Shown in pieces: positions 46,000 through 55,687 of a DNA stretch of 64,000 bases. Origin of the DNA: Sandaracinaceae bacterium (GTDB lineage Bacteria; Myxococcota_A; Polyangia; Polyangiales; JADJQN01). A program made the translations under genes and the position numbers. A model generated the notes under the pieces. That model saw nothing but the letters and a program-made list of their open reading frames with translations. It was not told the DNA's origin and searched no databases. Positions within the stretch are counted from its first letter, which is position 1. Every line of letters begins with the position of its first letter. The stretch spans positions 248,001 to 312,000 of the forward strand of contig JADJQN010000004.1 in assembly GCA_016712745.1 (NCBI GenBank), read 5' to 3'.

Positions 46000-48255
46000 G
46001 TGAAAATTCTCTGCATCGGTGGCGGGCCTGCGGGGCTCTACTTCGCAATCCTGATGAAGAAGCTGGATCCGAAGCACGAGATCCAGGTCATGGAACGCAA
46101 CGGCCCCTCCGATACATTCGGGTGGGGCGTCGTGTTCTCGGAGGAGACGTTAGGCAATCTGCGTGACGCCGATCCAGAGAGCTATGCGTCGATTGAGGCA
46201 TCGTTTGCGCGATGGAACGACATCACCGTGTTCGATCGCGGGCAAACGTTCAGGTCGACGGGGCACGGCTTTTGCGGCTTGGCCCGCAAGCGCTTGTTGA
46301 ACATTCTGCAGGAACGCGCGCGCGAGCTCGGTGTGCTTCTCACCTTCAACAACGAGCTAGACCTTTCAAAGCTCGCATTGTCGGATGCGGATCTCATCGT
46401 CGCAGCTGACGGCCTCAACAGTGCTACGCGCACGCGATATCAAGATTCATTTCAACCGAGCCTGGACGTGCGCCACTCGCGCTATATCTGGCTTGGCACC
46501 GAAAAGAAGCTCGAAGACTTCACCTTTATCTTCCGCGAAAACGGACATGGCATTTTTCAGGTGCACGCGTATCCATTCGACGATGCGACAAGCACCTTCA
46601 TCGTCGAGACGGATGAAGAAACCTGGAAGCGCGCCGGTCTAGACAAAGCAGACGAAGCGCAAAGCATTGCTTACTGCGAAGCGCTCTTCGCCAGAGATCT
46701 CGACGAGAAGCCCCTGCTCGGCAATAGTTCCAAGTGGATCCAGTTCACAACCGTGCGCAATGCGCATTGGCATCACAAGAATGTCGTGCTGCTGGGAGAC
46801 GCCGCGCATACGGCGCATTTCTCCATTGGTTCAGGCACCAAGCTGGCGATGGAGGACTCAATCGCGCTTCGTGATGCATTCGCGAAGAATGGCGCAAATG
46901 TGTCGCTCGCACTTGAAGCATACGAAGCGGAGCGTCGCCCTGTGGTCGAGCGCACGCAGCGCGCGGCGCAAGAGAGTCTCGAGTGGTTTGAGAATGTTCG
47001 TCGCTATCACGGACGCTTCGAGCCGATGCAGTTCGCGTTCAGTCTGCTCACTCGCAGCCGTAAGATCACGCACGACAAGCTACGGCAACGGGACCCGCAG
47101 CTAATCGAGAGCGTCGATCGCGGATTCATGCGTGGCGCTGGCCTTGAAGTCGACACGAGCAAGGCGCCGATCCCGCCCATGTTCGCGCCTTTTGCGCTGC
47201 GCTCGATGGAACTCGTGAATCGCGTCGGAGTCTCGCCAATGTGCATGTACTCGGCGAAGAACGGCGTGCCGGATGATTTTCATCTGGTTCATTTAGGCAG
47301 TCGCGCGATGGGTGGAGCGGGACTTGTGATCACTGAGATGACGGATGTGTCCGTTGACGGTCGCATCACGCTCGGTTGCGCCGGCATGTACAACAACGAG
47401 CAGATGCATGCGTGGAAGCGCATTGTCGATTTCGTTCACGGCAACACGGATGCCAAGATCGCGATGCAACTCGCGCACGCCGGGCGCAAAGGTTCGACCG
47501 TTCTCCCGTGGGAGGGTTACGACGTACCCTTGGAAGAAGGCGGCTGGGAAATCATCGCGCCGTCCGCCATTCCCTTCCACGCATTCAGCCGAGTTCCGCG
47601 CGCAATGACCCCTGACGATATCGCACGGGTCACTTCGGACTTTGCACGCGCGGCCGAGCGCGCCGAGCAGGCCGGCTTTGACATGCTCGAGCTGCACATG
47701 GCGCACGGCTATCTCTTGTCGAGCTTCCTGACGCCTGTGAGCAATCAGCGAAGCGACGAGTACGGCGGCTCCCTCGAGAACCGAATGCGCTTCCCCCTCG
47801 CGGTCTTCGATGCCGTGCGCAAAGTATTCCCATCGCACAAGCCAATGAGCGTTCGTATCTCTGCTACCGACTGGGTTCATGGTGGCTTTACGGCGGAGGA
47901 TGCCGTTGAGTTCTCACGCGCGCTTGCGGAGCACGGAGTCGACATCGTGAATGTGAGCACGGGGCTCACCACACCCGACTGGAAGCCGGTATTCGGACGC
48001 TGTTGGCAAACGCCGTTCAGCGATATCGTGCGCAACGAAGCCGGCATCCCGACGATGACGGCTGGCGGCATCACCACGCCAGACGAGATCAACAGCATCC
48101 TCGCTGCGGGCCGTGCCGACCTCTGCTTGCTCGCGCGGCCCCACCTCAAGGATCCCTACTTCACGTTGCACGCCGCGGAATCTTTGCAGCACTTCGATCA
48201 AGCCTGGCCGAAGCAATACGCGCTGGCGAAACCAGTACCGCGCGCGCCGCGCTAG
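46000..48255 (+). CDS. fused aryl-CoA monooxygenase/old yellow enzyme (salicylyl-CoA 5-hydroxylase or 2-aminobenzoyl-CoA monooxygenase/reductase type)
   Basis: 751 residues from the GTG at 46000. Residues 1-380 are an FAD monooxygenase (VKILCIGGGPAGLYFAILMK at the start, VVLLGDAAHTAHFSIGSGTK for FAD). Residues 390-750 are an old-yellow-enzyme domain (FALRSMELVNRVGVSPMCMY, MQLAHAGRKGS, ELHMAHGYLLSSFLTPVSNQ). The same fusion acts in Azoarcus on 2-aminobenzoyl-CoA, and the name salicylyl-CoA 5-hydroxylase is used for other members. It likely opens an aromatic CoA-thioester pathway; the FadL porin upstream could bring the substrate in. Exact substrate unknown. Confidence 0.85.
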   Translation: MKILCIGGGPAGLYFAILMKKLDPKHEIQVMERNGPSDTFGWGVVFSEETLGNLRDADPESYASIEASFARWNDITVFDRGQTFRSTGHGFCGLARKRLLNILQERARELGVLLTFNNELDLSKLALSDADLIVAADGLNSATRTRYQDSFQPSLDVRHSRYIWLGTEKKLEDFTFIFRENGHGIFQVHAYPFDDATSTFIVETDEETWKRAGLDKADEAQSIAYCEALFARDLDEKPLLGNSSKWIQFTTVRNAHWHHKNVVLLGDAAHTAHFSIGSGTKLAMEDSIALRDAFAKNGANVSLALEAYEAERRPVVERTQRAAQESLEWFENVRRYHGRFEPMQFAFSLLTRSRKITHDKLRQRDPQLIESVDRGFMRGAGLEVDTSKAPIPPMFAPFALRSMELVNRVGVSPMCMYSAKNGVPDDFHLVHLGSRAMGGAGLVITEMTDVSVDGRITLGCAGMYNNEQMHAWKRIVDFVHGNTDAKIAMQLAHAGRKGSTVLPWEGYDVPLEEGGWEIIAPSAIPFHAFSRVPRAMTPDDIARVTSDFARAAERAEQAGFDMLELHMAHGYLLSSFLTPVSNQRSDEYGGSLENRMRFPLAVFDAVRKVFPSHKPMSVRISATDWVHGGFTAEDAVEFSRALAEHGVDIVNVSTGLTTPDWKPVFGRCWQTPFSDIVRNEAGIPTMTAGGITTPDEINSILAAGRADLCLLARPHLKDPYFTLHAAESLQHFDQAWPKQYALAKPVPRAPR

Positions 48256-48261
48256 GTTTTT

Positions 48262-48948
48262 TTACAATGTGGTCTGCGCGCCAGGCACGCAGTACGCCGT
48301 GCTCGTTGTGCCCTGCCCACAGAGCGAGCTGAAGCAGACACCGGCCACACACTGAGCTGCGCTTGTACAGGGAAAGCCGTCGTTGCGCTTCAATGTGCAG
48401 CTTCCAAAACCCGTACCGAAGTCACAGTAGAGGCCCGCGCCACATGTTTCCGCGTTGCACGGTGAACCCTCATAGCCGCTGGCGACGCAGCGTCCGGCGA
48501 GCCCGATGCCCGGAGTGCCAGTGAGGACGCATACCGATCCATAGTTACAGGCAAAGGTCGGCGAGTAGTCGGCGCCCACCGGAGAGCAGTCCTCGCCCAC
48601 GGGAATCGAGCCGCGGACCAGATCGTATGCCCACAGTGGGGGAAGCGACGCACATGTAGCGGCCGCGTTACGCGCCTCGATCAGGATCTGCGCGGCGACC
48701 CCGGAGTTGAACGTCGCGCGCCCATCGGTGAAAGCCGCACCCGTGCCAAGGCTGCACCCGTCGTTTCGAGCGGTTTCACACGAAGACGTACCGGGGTACA
48801 CATCGGTGGGTGTCGTGCAGCACGACTGATTTGCGGAGCAAAAGATGGAGATGTACTCGGCGCAAAAGTTCGCGGCGTCGATGCCTTGCCCTTGGCAGCC
48901 CAGGGCACAAAAAACGAATGCGAGTGATAGGACTGAACGACGCGGCAT
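48262..48948 (-). CDS. Cys-rich lipoprotein
   Basis: 228 residues from the ATG at 48948; a longer frame to 49221 overlaps the divergent phosphoesterase gene and is rejected. Lipobox ALGC (Cys about 17). The mature part has about 20 Cys, with pairs such as FCSANQSCC, CNAETCGAGLYCDFG and CTSAAQCVAGVCFSSLCG, giving short disulfide loops like those in myxobacterial tryptophan-rich or EGF-like surface proteins. No catalytic motif. Convergent with the oxygenase gene, six bases apart. Confidence 0.75.
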   Translation of the reverse strand: MPRRSVLSLAFVFCALGCQGQGIDAANFCAEYISIFCSANQSCCTTPTDVYPGTSSCETARNDGCSLGTGAAFTDGRATFNSGVAAQILIEARNAAATCASLPPLWAYDLVRGSIPVGEDCSPVGADYSPTFACNYGSVCVLTGTPGIGLAGRCVASGYEGSPCNAETCGAGLYCDFGTGFGSCTLKRNDGFPCTSAAQCVAGVCFSSLCGQGTTSTAYCVPGAQTTL

Positions 48949-49099
48949 TGAGGCAAGCATACACGCGCGACGCGAAAAATTCGTGGAAGGTTTCGGTGCG
49001 ACCGCTACACTGCAAAAAGTGCAAAAAACGGCGGAGCTTAGACGACGGTCCGGAATTGAGCTGCGCAGTTTTGCAGGACCCGCGTCCTTCGCGGGGGCG

Positions 49100-49933
49100 A
49101 TGGACCCGATCCGCATCGCGCACCTTACGGATCTGCACGTCGGACGCGTAACACCCATGCGCGTACAAATGGACGCGGTCGACATCACCAACGAACAGAA
49201 TGCAGATTTCGTCGCCATCACAGGCGACTTTGTTTGCCACAGCCAGCTCTACTTGGATGAGCTGAAGAGTGTCATCGAACGCTTTACGTCGCCCGTCGTT
49301 TGCGTGCTTGGAAACCACGACTACTGGTCGGGCGCCGATGAGGTGCGCGACGTGCTTCGTAGAGCTGGCGCATTGGTACTGGATAATCAGCACACGGTGG
49401 TGACCGTGCGTAACCAGCAACTGCAAATCCTCGGCCTCGACGACGCGTATACCGGACACGCGCATCGGGACAACGCGGTTCGAGGGCTGCGTCGCGATAT
49501 ACCCACTCTCGGCCTTTCACACATCGCGGAAGAAGCGGATGCACTTTGGCACGAGGGTGTGCCGCTCGTGCTTTCTGGTCATACGCACGCAGGACAAGTA
49601 ACCGTCGCACGCCTTCACGAGCTCGCGGTCGGACGCTTTGCAGGTCACAAATATGTGCACGGTTTATACGGCACGCGGTCGAAGGACGTCGTGCAGAGCG
49701 GCGCGGTCTATGTGGGCGCAGGGATCGGCGCAGCGGTCATGCCGATTCGACTTGGCGAACGTGGGCGCCGTGAGATCGCGCTCTTCGAGCTGGGAGCAAC
49801 GCCAGGAGAATTTGCCGAGCATCACACTGAGCAGCCTGCGCTCGAAGGCCGAAAGCCGTCCGAAGAAGTTCGGCGCAAGCGTCACATCGCTGTCGTGAAG
49901 AAGCGCGAGAAGCGCGAAAACGGTCGGCGTTGA
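49100..49933 (+). CDS. calcineurin-like metallophosphoesterase
   Basis: 277 residues from the ATG at 49100, where the fold begins; the frame is open further upstream but is shared with the divergent lipoprotein. Metal motifs in order: LTDLHVG (Asp, His), ITGDFV (Asp), LGNHDYWSG (Asn, His), LSH, and LSGHTHAGQ. This YkuE/YaeI-like branch cuts phosphodiesters or lipid-linked phosphates. C-terminal 40 residues are Arg/Lys/Glu-rich. No signal peptide from this start. Its stop overlaps the next ATG by one base, so the two are coupled. Confidence 0.88.
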   Translation: MDPIRIAHLTDLHVGRVTPMRVQMDAVDITNEQNADFVAITGDFVCHSQLYLDELKSVIERFTSPVVCVLGNHDYWSGADEVRDVLRRAGALVLDNQHTVVTVRNQQLQILGLDDAYTGHAHRDNAVRGLRRDIPTLGLSHIAEEADALWHEGVPLVLSGHTHAGQVTVARLHELAVGRFAGHKYVHGLYGTRSKDVVQSGAVYVGAGIGAAVMPIRLGERGRREIALFELGATPGEFAEHHTEQPALEGRKPSEEVRRKRHIAVVKKREKRENGRR

Positions 49934-50741
49934 TGAGCGCGCCCGGAGCGAAAAGCGTATTCCGCTCTGACCTGCTCGAAGGCAAAGTCTGTTTTGTCAC
50001 AGGCGGCGGTTCGGGTATTTGCAAAGGCATCACGCAGGCCTTCATGGCGCACGGCGCACGCGCTGCGATTGTAAGTCGCAAAGAGGAACGTGTGGTGGCT
50101 TCCGCGCAGGAGCTCTCCAACGAAACGGGCCACGAGTGTATTGGTCTGGCCGCCGACGTTCGGGATCCCTCGTCGGTCGAGGTTGCGCTCGACAAAACAC
50201 TGCAGCGCTTCGGCCGTATCGATATCGTCGTGAACGGCGCGGCGGGGAACTTTCTCGCGCCCGCGTCGCAGCTTTCTTACAACGGCTTCAAGACAGTGCT
50301 CGATATCGACACGCTCGGCACCTACAACGTCTCACGTGCCGCGTTCGATAAGGCGCTTCGTGACAATGGCGGTCACATCCTGAATATCTCGGCGACACTT
50401 CACTACGGCGCCACACCTCTGCAGATACATGCGTCCGCGGCGAAGCCGGCCATCGATTCGATCACGCGTAGTTTAGCTCTTGAGTGGGGTCGTTGAACAT
50501 TCGCGTGAACGCGATTGCGCCCGGACCCATCGATGGCACCGAAGGTATGTCTCGGCTTGCGCCCGGCGATATCAAAGCCAAACTAGAACAAGCGATTCCG
50601 ATTGGACGTTTTGGGCAAATACGCGAGATTGCCAACGTCGCGCTCTTTCTTGTGTCTGACGCGGCTTCGCTGGTTCACGGCGAGGTTGTGGTGGCCGACG
50701 GCGGTGCTTGGCTTTCGTCACGATTGGGCGTGCTTGGCTGA
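49933..50741 (+). CDS. 2,4-dienoyl-CoA reductase-like SDR, frameshifted
   Basis: Two frames: 49933-50496 and 50484-50741, joined at LALEWG/SLNIRVN. Restoring one G in the run at 50486-50489 gives one 269-residue protein. NADP loop VTGGGSGICKGI, then NGAAGNFLAPASQLSYNGFK, DIDTLGTYNVSR, the substrate Lys region ASAAKPAIDSITRSLALEWG and the C-terminal NAIAPGPIDGTEGM. These match peroxisomal DECR2-type reductases that process unsaturated acyl-CoA in beta-oxidation. The break is probably a sequencing error in the G run; if real, the enzyme lacks its C-terminal third. Confidence 0.82.
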
Positions 50742-50803
50742 ACGCTCGGCGAGTGTGGGTAGGGCGGTCGTCGAAAATTGGTTGTTTCCACGGGAGGTCC
50801 GGC

Positions 50804-52102
50804 ATGATCACGCGGATGGCAAAACGCACCATTTTTAAGGCCCATACCGTCGTTCTTCTCGCTGCATGCCTATTCGCCGGAGTCGCGACCACGATGGTAA
50901 GCGATGCCCGAGCCGATGGAGCGACGGCTTTGCCGCAAGGGCCAACACCGCCAGTTATTGAAGCGCGTGCCGATGCCGACCTCTTCGATCCGGTGACTGC
51001 GCAAGGCGTGAGCGCACGCGGGATGTATTTCACTGGCCCCTTTGCGCATCGCCAAGGCGCTGCTGGAATCATTCGCACGCTGCGCAACGCGCGCTTGGAC
51101 GCGGCGGTTATCGACGTGAAGACCGATCGTGGTCCTGTGCTCTTCAATACCCAGGTACCGGCGTTTCGCGACACGGCGGTCAATGTGCTCGGCGATGCCC
51201 ACGCACTAATCCAGGAGCTCAAGGCGGCCGGCATCTACACCATTGCTCGCCTGGTCTGTTTCAACGACCCGGTTACGCCACTGCGCCATCCCGAACTTGC
51301 CGTGCTTGATGGCCGCGAGCACCGTCGTGGTCAGATCTGGCGCTCCGGTGGCGGCGGCCCCTGGCTCGACCCGTCAAACCCGGCAAATCACGAAGCGATA
51401 CGCCAGCTCGCGGTCGAAGTAGAAGCACTTGGCTTCGATGAGATCCAGCTCGACTACGTCCGTTTCCCGGTGGATCGCACGACTAACTGGGCGATTTTCC
51501 CGCACTCGCGTCCGGGCGTACGCCGCCACGAGTACCTCACCAACATGCTGCGTATGATCGACGAGTCGATTCACATCCCGCTCGGCGTGGACATCTTCGG
51601 CGTTGCGGCTCTGCACGAGGGCGACACCAACGGCTTGGGTCAGCTTGTAGAGAACTGGGTACAGTACGTCGAAGTCTTTCAGCCGATGCTCTACGCCAAC
51701 AATTTCCGCAGCTGGCACGCGAGTCCCGGGCAAGATCGTGGCGAGTCGTTTGTGCGGACGGCGACGGCCATCCTGCGTCGACGTGTGGGTGCCCGTGCAG
51801 TAATTCGCCCGTATCTGCAGGCGTTCTCAATCGGCGCCGGGCGTCCCTTCGACGAAGCGATGATCGCTGGCTATGTGCGCGCGGCGCGCGACGCCCACGC
51901 GGACGGCTTTCTCTTTTGGAATCCGGCGGCAAACTACGGCACCGTCTCGCGCTCCATGAACGGACGCGCCCGCGACTTGTCACCATTCCCCGTCTCGGCG
52001 ACCGAGTTGCCGACGCGGCGTGAACCCCAGCCGACAACGGCAGAGACGCCGGTCCTCGCGGTGCCAATCGCGGCTGCATCGCAGCGCGTTTCGCTGCGCT
52101 GA
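50804..52102 (+). CDS. secreted glycoside-hydrolase-like protein (DUF4015)
   Basis: 432 residues from the ATG at 50804, set by GGGAGG at 50792. Signal peptide with hydrophobic core AHTVVLLAACLFAGVATTMV. The rest is a TIM-barrel-like domain: RGMYFTGPFAHRQG, LDAAVIDVKTDRGPVLFNT, DEIQLDYVRFPVD with acidic residues in the expected strand, and HADGFLFWNPAANYG. This matches DUF4015 putative glycoside hydrolases. Substrate unknown, probably an envelope or exopolysaccharide. Confidence 0.8.
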   Translation: MITRMAKRTIFKAHTVVLLAACLFAGVATTMVSDARADGATALPQGPTPPVIEARADADLFDPVTAQGVSARGMYFTGPFAHRQGAAGIIRTLRNARLDAAVIDVKTDRGPVLFNTQVPAFRDTAVNVLGDAHALIQELKAAGIYTIARLVCFNDPVTPLRHPELAVLDGREHRRGQIWRSGGGGPWLDPSNPANHEAIRQLAVEVEALGFDEIQLDYVRFPVDRTTNWAIFPHSRPGVRRHEYLTNMLRMIDESIHIPLGVDIFGVAALHEGDTNGLGQLVENWVQYVEVFQPMLYANNFRSWHASPGQDRGESFVRTATAILRRRVGARAVIRPYLQAFSIGAGRPFDEAMIAGYVRAARDAHADGFLFWNPAANYGTVSRSMNGRARDLSPFPVSATELPTRREPQPTTAETPVLAVPIAAASQRVSLR

Positions 52103-52133
52103 GGAACAGAAAATCGTTTAGTCTTTCGCCCGT

Positions 52134-52997
52134 GTGAAGTCGACGTGGTTCGCGACGGGACAGGTTGTATTGGGCGCGGCTCTGTGGGGGACGTGGAGTC
52201 TATTCCTGCGTCCGGCGCATCTGCCCTCACAGCTGAGTGCACCAATCGCGCTTGTCATGATGGGATTTTTTTCGATCCCGCTCGTGATGCAAGACAAAAT
52301 CACGCCCGCATGGAACAGCAATACGATTCGCTGGTTCATCCTGCTCTCGGTGGGCGATGCCGTGAATATGGCGGCGTTCTTCGGTGCGATGTCCAAGACC
52401 ACGGTCGCAGTTGCGGTGCTCACCCACTATTTCGCGCCTATTCTGGTTGCGCTCTTCGCGCCGCTCGTGGAGGGCTATCGCGTTCGCTTCGCCGTGTCGT
52501 CGGCGTTCCTTGCCCTCGTAGGGCTCACCTTGGTGCTGGAGCCGTGGAACCCCGCGCGTATTTCAGGGGACGTGCTGGCGGGCGCGCTCCTCGGCACACT
52601 TAGCGCGTGTGCATACGCGTGCAATCTCTTTGCGTCGAACCGGCTTGCAAAACGCATTGGTGCCGCGCGCACTCAGGGCTATCACTTTTTTGTAAGCGCG
52701 CTTCTTCTCGCGCCGTTTGCGTTCGATGTTTCGTGGGCAGAGGTCAGCGCGAAATCATTGGCGCTGGTGGCCGCGGGATCGCTCATTCCTGGCACTTTCG
52801 CTGGTTTTATCTTCGTGCGCAGCATGGGCGCCATCGGTTCGGCGCGCGCTGCGATTCTCGCGTATATCGAGCCGCTTGTGGCCGTGGTTGTTGGATTTGT
52901 CGCCTTCCACGAAACTCTGCCGCCCATCGCGTTTATCGGCGGCGCGCTAATTATCCTGGCAGGCCTTGTCGTGTCGCGCTCTCAGAACGCTACGTGA
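52134..52997 (+). CDS. EamA (DMT) family transporter
   Basis: 287 residues from a GTG. Ten membrane segments in two EamA repeats: first WFATGQVVLGAALWGTWSLF to YRVRFAVSSAFLALVGLTLV, second LAGALLGTLSACAYACNLFA to PPIAFIGGALIILAGLVVS. Inner-membrane metabolite or drug exporter of unknown substrate. Its end overlaps the convergent transglycosylase by 16 bases. Confidence 0.88.
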   Translation: MKSTWFATGQVVLGAALWGTWSLFLRPAHLPSQLSAPIALVMMGFFSIPLVMQDKITPAWNSNTIRWFILLSVGDAVNMAAFFGAMSKTTVAVAVLTHYFAPILVALFAPLVEGYRVRFAVSSAFLALVGLTLVLEPWNPARISGDVLAGALLGTLSACAYACNLFASNRLAKRIGAARTQGYHFFVSALLLAPFAFDVSWAEVSAKSLALVAAGSLIPGTFAGFIFVRSMGAIGSARAAILAYIEPLVAVVVGFVAFHETLPPIAFIGGALIILAGLVVSRSQNAT

Positions 52998-55399
52998 TCG
53001 ACCGCCGCCTCGGGTAGCGTCGTGTCGAGCATCACCATCGGAAGATTGCGGGCGCTGCGATACGCCGAGTAGTGTCCCAGCACACGACGAACATAGCGGT
53101 AGGTCTGTTCGAACGGAATGCGTTCGAGGAATGCATCGAGCGGCATCGAGCTCGAGTAGCCATTGAGCCATTGCCGTACGTTGTGCGGACCGCCGTTGTA
53201 GGCGGCGATGGCGAGCGGCAATCGTCCGTCAAAACGCTGGAGCAACGAGGCCAAATACCACGCGGCGAACTCCACGTTGGTGTTCGGATCGAGCAAATCC
53301 GGCATCGTGAAATCGGTCCGACCAAGGCGATTTGCGATGAGATTGGCCGTGCGAGGCATGATCTGCATCAGACCTATGGCGCCCGCATACGAAACGATGC
53401 GTCGGTCAAAGACGCTCTCCACACGCATCACCGCAAAGAGCAAATCGGGATCGATATGATGACGTGCAGCGGCGGCCATCACCGCCGATGCATACGCACG
53501 AGGATGACTCGCGGCGCGGGTACGCCCGCCAAAAGCAACAGCTACGCCGTGGTCACCTATCTTGGTGGCGGCGTCTGCGATCTTCTCGTAGTCCGCACTG
53601 GTTAGGAGCAAGCGTGCGCGTCGCGTGGCGGCATCAAGGTTGCGAAGGCGCGGCGTAGTTCCGCGATAAACAGCCTCTAAACCAGCACGGGGCACACCTC
53701 TGCCGCGTGCCTGTCGAACTGCAAGATACGCCTCGTGCAGTTCGTCGCCCGCAGCGTCGAGCTCACGCAAACGCACGAGCACAAGCGCGCGGCGTATCCA
53801 TGGGTAAGCGCCCGCATGCGGAAGGACTTGCACGAGCAAGGCTTCTGCTTGTGCGGGGGCCAATGTCGCGTCGACAATGGGAGTGAGTTGGTCATCGGCA
53901 GGTAGCGCGCGTTCGGCTGTCGCCCATGGGAACAAATCACCGGACGGCTTGCTCTCAGCATTGCCCGGGCTGGGATGGTCAGGTGAAGCGTCAAGTGCGC
54001 GCACGCGCAGACGCGCCAACATGGCGTACCAACGCATCTCGCTGTGGTCGCTTGCGATCACTTGATCAAAATCTTGGCGGGCCTGCACGCTCTGTCCCAT
54101 TCGCTCGTAGGCGCGAGCGCGATGGTAACGTGCACGTGGCCCCATGTCGCCGTCGCCGACGAGGGGTGTGAGAAGCGCGACGATCGCCGCATCCGTGGCA
54201 ACGCCTGACGCGACTACCGCAGCATCAAAGCGAACACGCGGTGTCGCATCCCGCTTTTGCATCAGCACGGCGAGGATGGCGTCGGTCACATCGACCATTC
54301 GGGCGCGCGCCGCTGTATCAAGCGCTCGCGTCAGCTGAGTGACCGGCTGTCGCGCCAGACTGCGGTTCTGAAACATCGTACGCAATCGCGTCTCGGCAGC
54401 ACTGGCGACAGACTCGTGCGCCGCGTCCGTAACCGGCGCGGCGCTCTCAGCCAGACGCGGGTCGTGCGTTTGGGCTTCGTGCAAAAGCGCTTGAGCATCG
54501 TCGAAACGGCCTTCTACACGCGCGATTCGCGCAGCCATCATTGCGATCCTAGCTCGGTAAATGGGGGCGAATGCAGTGGACGCCCGGAGCTCGGCGACCG
54601 TGGCGCGCGCGTCTTCCATCGGTCCACTTCGCAAGAGGCGTTCGGCACGGGAGACGCGCTCTTCGTCGCTATACCTCGGAACGTGAACGCCTTGGACGGC
54701 TAAGCGCCCTAAGTCTTGGCGCGCCCGAGCCGCCCACGGCGAACCAGGTTCGTTGCGATCGATCTCGAGCAAGATAGGCATTCCGCCGTCGATGTCTCCG
54801 AGCAGTAAGCGTGCGCTACCCAAGTGATAGCGAAGCTCGATGCGGTTCGGAAGATCGGCATAATCGTGCGCAAGATCGTCCAACGCCTCTTCCGCGCGCG
54901 GATCCGCAGCCTGCAACAAGCCGCGCACGTAACCGACACGCGCGCGTACTGCGACGGAGGGATGCACACTGCCTTCTGCGATACGGTAGGCCTCACACGC
55001 CGCGCGCGGGTTATTCGCCGCGAGAAGGAAGTCGCCGCGCATCAGAGCCACGCGATCCTGAATCTCGGGCGCATACCACTCGACGACTCGCAAGGAGACC
55101 AGTGCACTTCCGATATCCCCACTGGTGGCGGCGTGGCGTGCCCCTTCGAGTGCGGTGCGCGCCTCGTGCGCGGTGAGCGGACGGGTCCATAGCTCCGGCG
55201 CAACCGGGTTGTTCGAGTCGGGTGCGTTGCACATGGCGCTTGAGCCGTCAGTCGATGACGGGTCGGCTAAGGGATGCGAGGTGTCGAATGTGCACAGTGG
55301 GCCTTCGTCCCACGCGCGACCATCGCTTGGCGTGCAGAGGACGAGCGCGCAGATCAACGTGCCTGGGACAGCTATGCGCACGTGGTTTGGACCCTTCAT
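52982..55399 (-). CDS. lytic transglycosylase, Slt70-like
   Basis: 805 residues. N-terminal signal (IAVPGTLICALVLC) then a long alpha-superhelix of TPR-like repeats (about residues 60-620). C-terminal SLT domain (about 640-790): catalytic Glu in LFAVMRVESVFDRR, AGAIGLMQIMPRTAN, AIAAYNGGPHNVRQWL and YRYVRRVLGHYSAYR. It cleaves the glycan strands of peptidoglycan with formation of 1,6-anhydroMurNAc. Longer than E. coli Slt70 by about 160 residues, mostly in the superhelix. Confidence 0.92.
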   Translation of the reverse strand: MKGPNHVRIAVPGTLICALVLCTPSDGRAWDEGPLCTFDTSHPLADPSSTDGSSAMCNAPDSNNPVAPELWTRPLTAHEARTALEGARHAATSGDIGSALVSLRVVEWYAPEIQDRVALMRGDFLLAANNPRAACEAYRIAEGSVHPSVAVRARVGYVRGLLQAADPRAEEALDDLAHDYADLPNRIELRYHLGSARLLLGDIDGGMPILLEIDRNEPGSPWAARARQDLGRLAVQGVHVPRYSDEERVSRAERLLRSGPMEDARATVAELRASTAFAPIYRARIAMMAARIARVEGRFDDAQALLHEAQTHDPRLAESAAPVTDAAHESVASAAETRLRTMFQNRSLARQPVTQLTRALDTAARARMVDVTDAILAVLMQKRDATPRVRFDAAVVASGVATDAAIVALLTPLVGDGDMGPRARYHRARAYERMGQSVQARQDFDQVIASDHSEMRWYAMLARLRVRALDASPDHPSPGNAESKPSGDLFPWATAERALPADDQLTPIVDATLAPAQAEALLVQVLPHAGAYPWIRRALVLVRLRELDAAGDELHEAYLAVRQARGRGVPRAGLEAVYRGTTPRLRNLDAATRRARLLLTSADYEKIADAATKIGDHGVAVAFGGRTRAASHPRAYASAVMAAAARHHIDPDLLFAVMRVESVFDRRIVSYAGAIGLMQIMPRTANLIANRLGRTDFTMPDLLDPNTNVEFAAWYLASLLQRFDGRLPLAIAAYNGGPHNVRQWLNGYSSSMPLDAFLERIPFEQTYRYVRRVLGHYSAYRSARNLPMVMLDTTLPEAAVDHVAF

Positions 55400-55459
55400 C
55401 TACTATGAAGGTTGGTCGATTCATGGGCCCCGGGCAAAATCCTGGCGGCGATTAAGATT

Positions 55460-55687
55460 TCAGTGGGATTGCGGAGGGTTAGCAGGGCGGCCTTGTGCCT
55501 TGCTCGGGCCGTTCGCTGGCCGCTGGGCCGACTGGCCTTGCTCTTCGCGTTCGCTGTCCTGGTTGAGCGCGGGGATGAGGACGGTCACGATGCCGCCCGC
55601 TACGATCGCTGCGAACGCCACCATCAAGAAGATCTCGCGCGAGCGAGGCGAGACGTCCCGCGAAACGTTACGCGAAGTGTCGCTCAC
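55460..55687 (-). CDS. small membrane protein coupled to proS
   Basis: 75 residues. GTG start overlaps the proS stop (GTGA), so it is translated from the proS message. One membrane segment (about residues 20-41, IFLMVAFAAIVAGGIVTVLI) follows a charged N-terminus; the tail is Gln/Pro/Ser-rich and disordered. No family recognised. A nearby 62-base gap separates it from the transglycosylase gene on the same strand. Confidence 0.65.
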   Translation of the reverse strand: MSDTSRNVSRDVSPRSREIFLMVAFAAIVAGGIVTVLIPALNQDSEREEQGQSAQRPANGPSKAQGRPANPPQSH

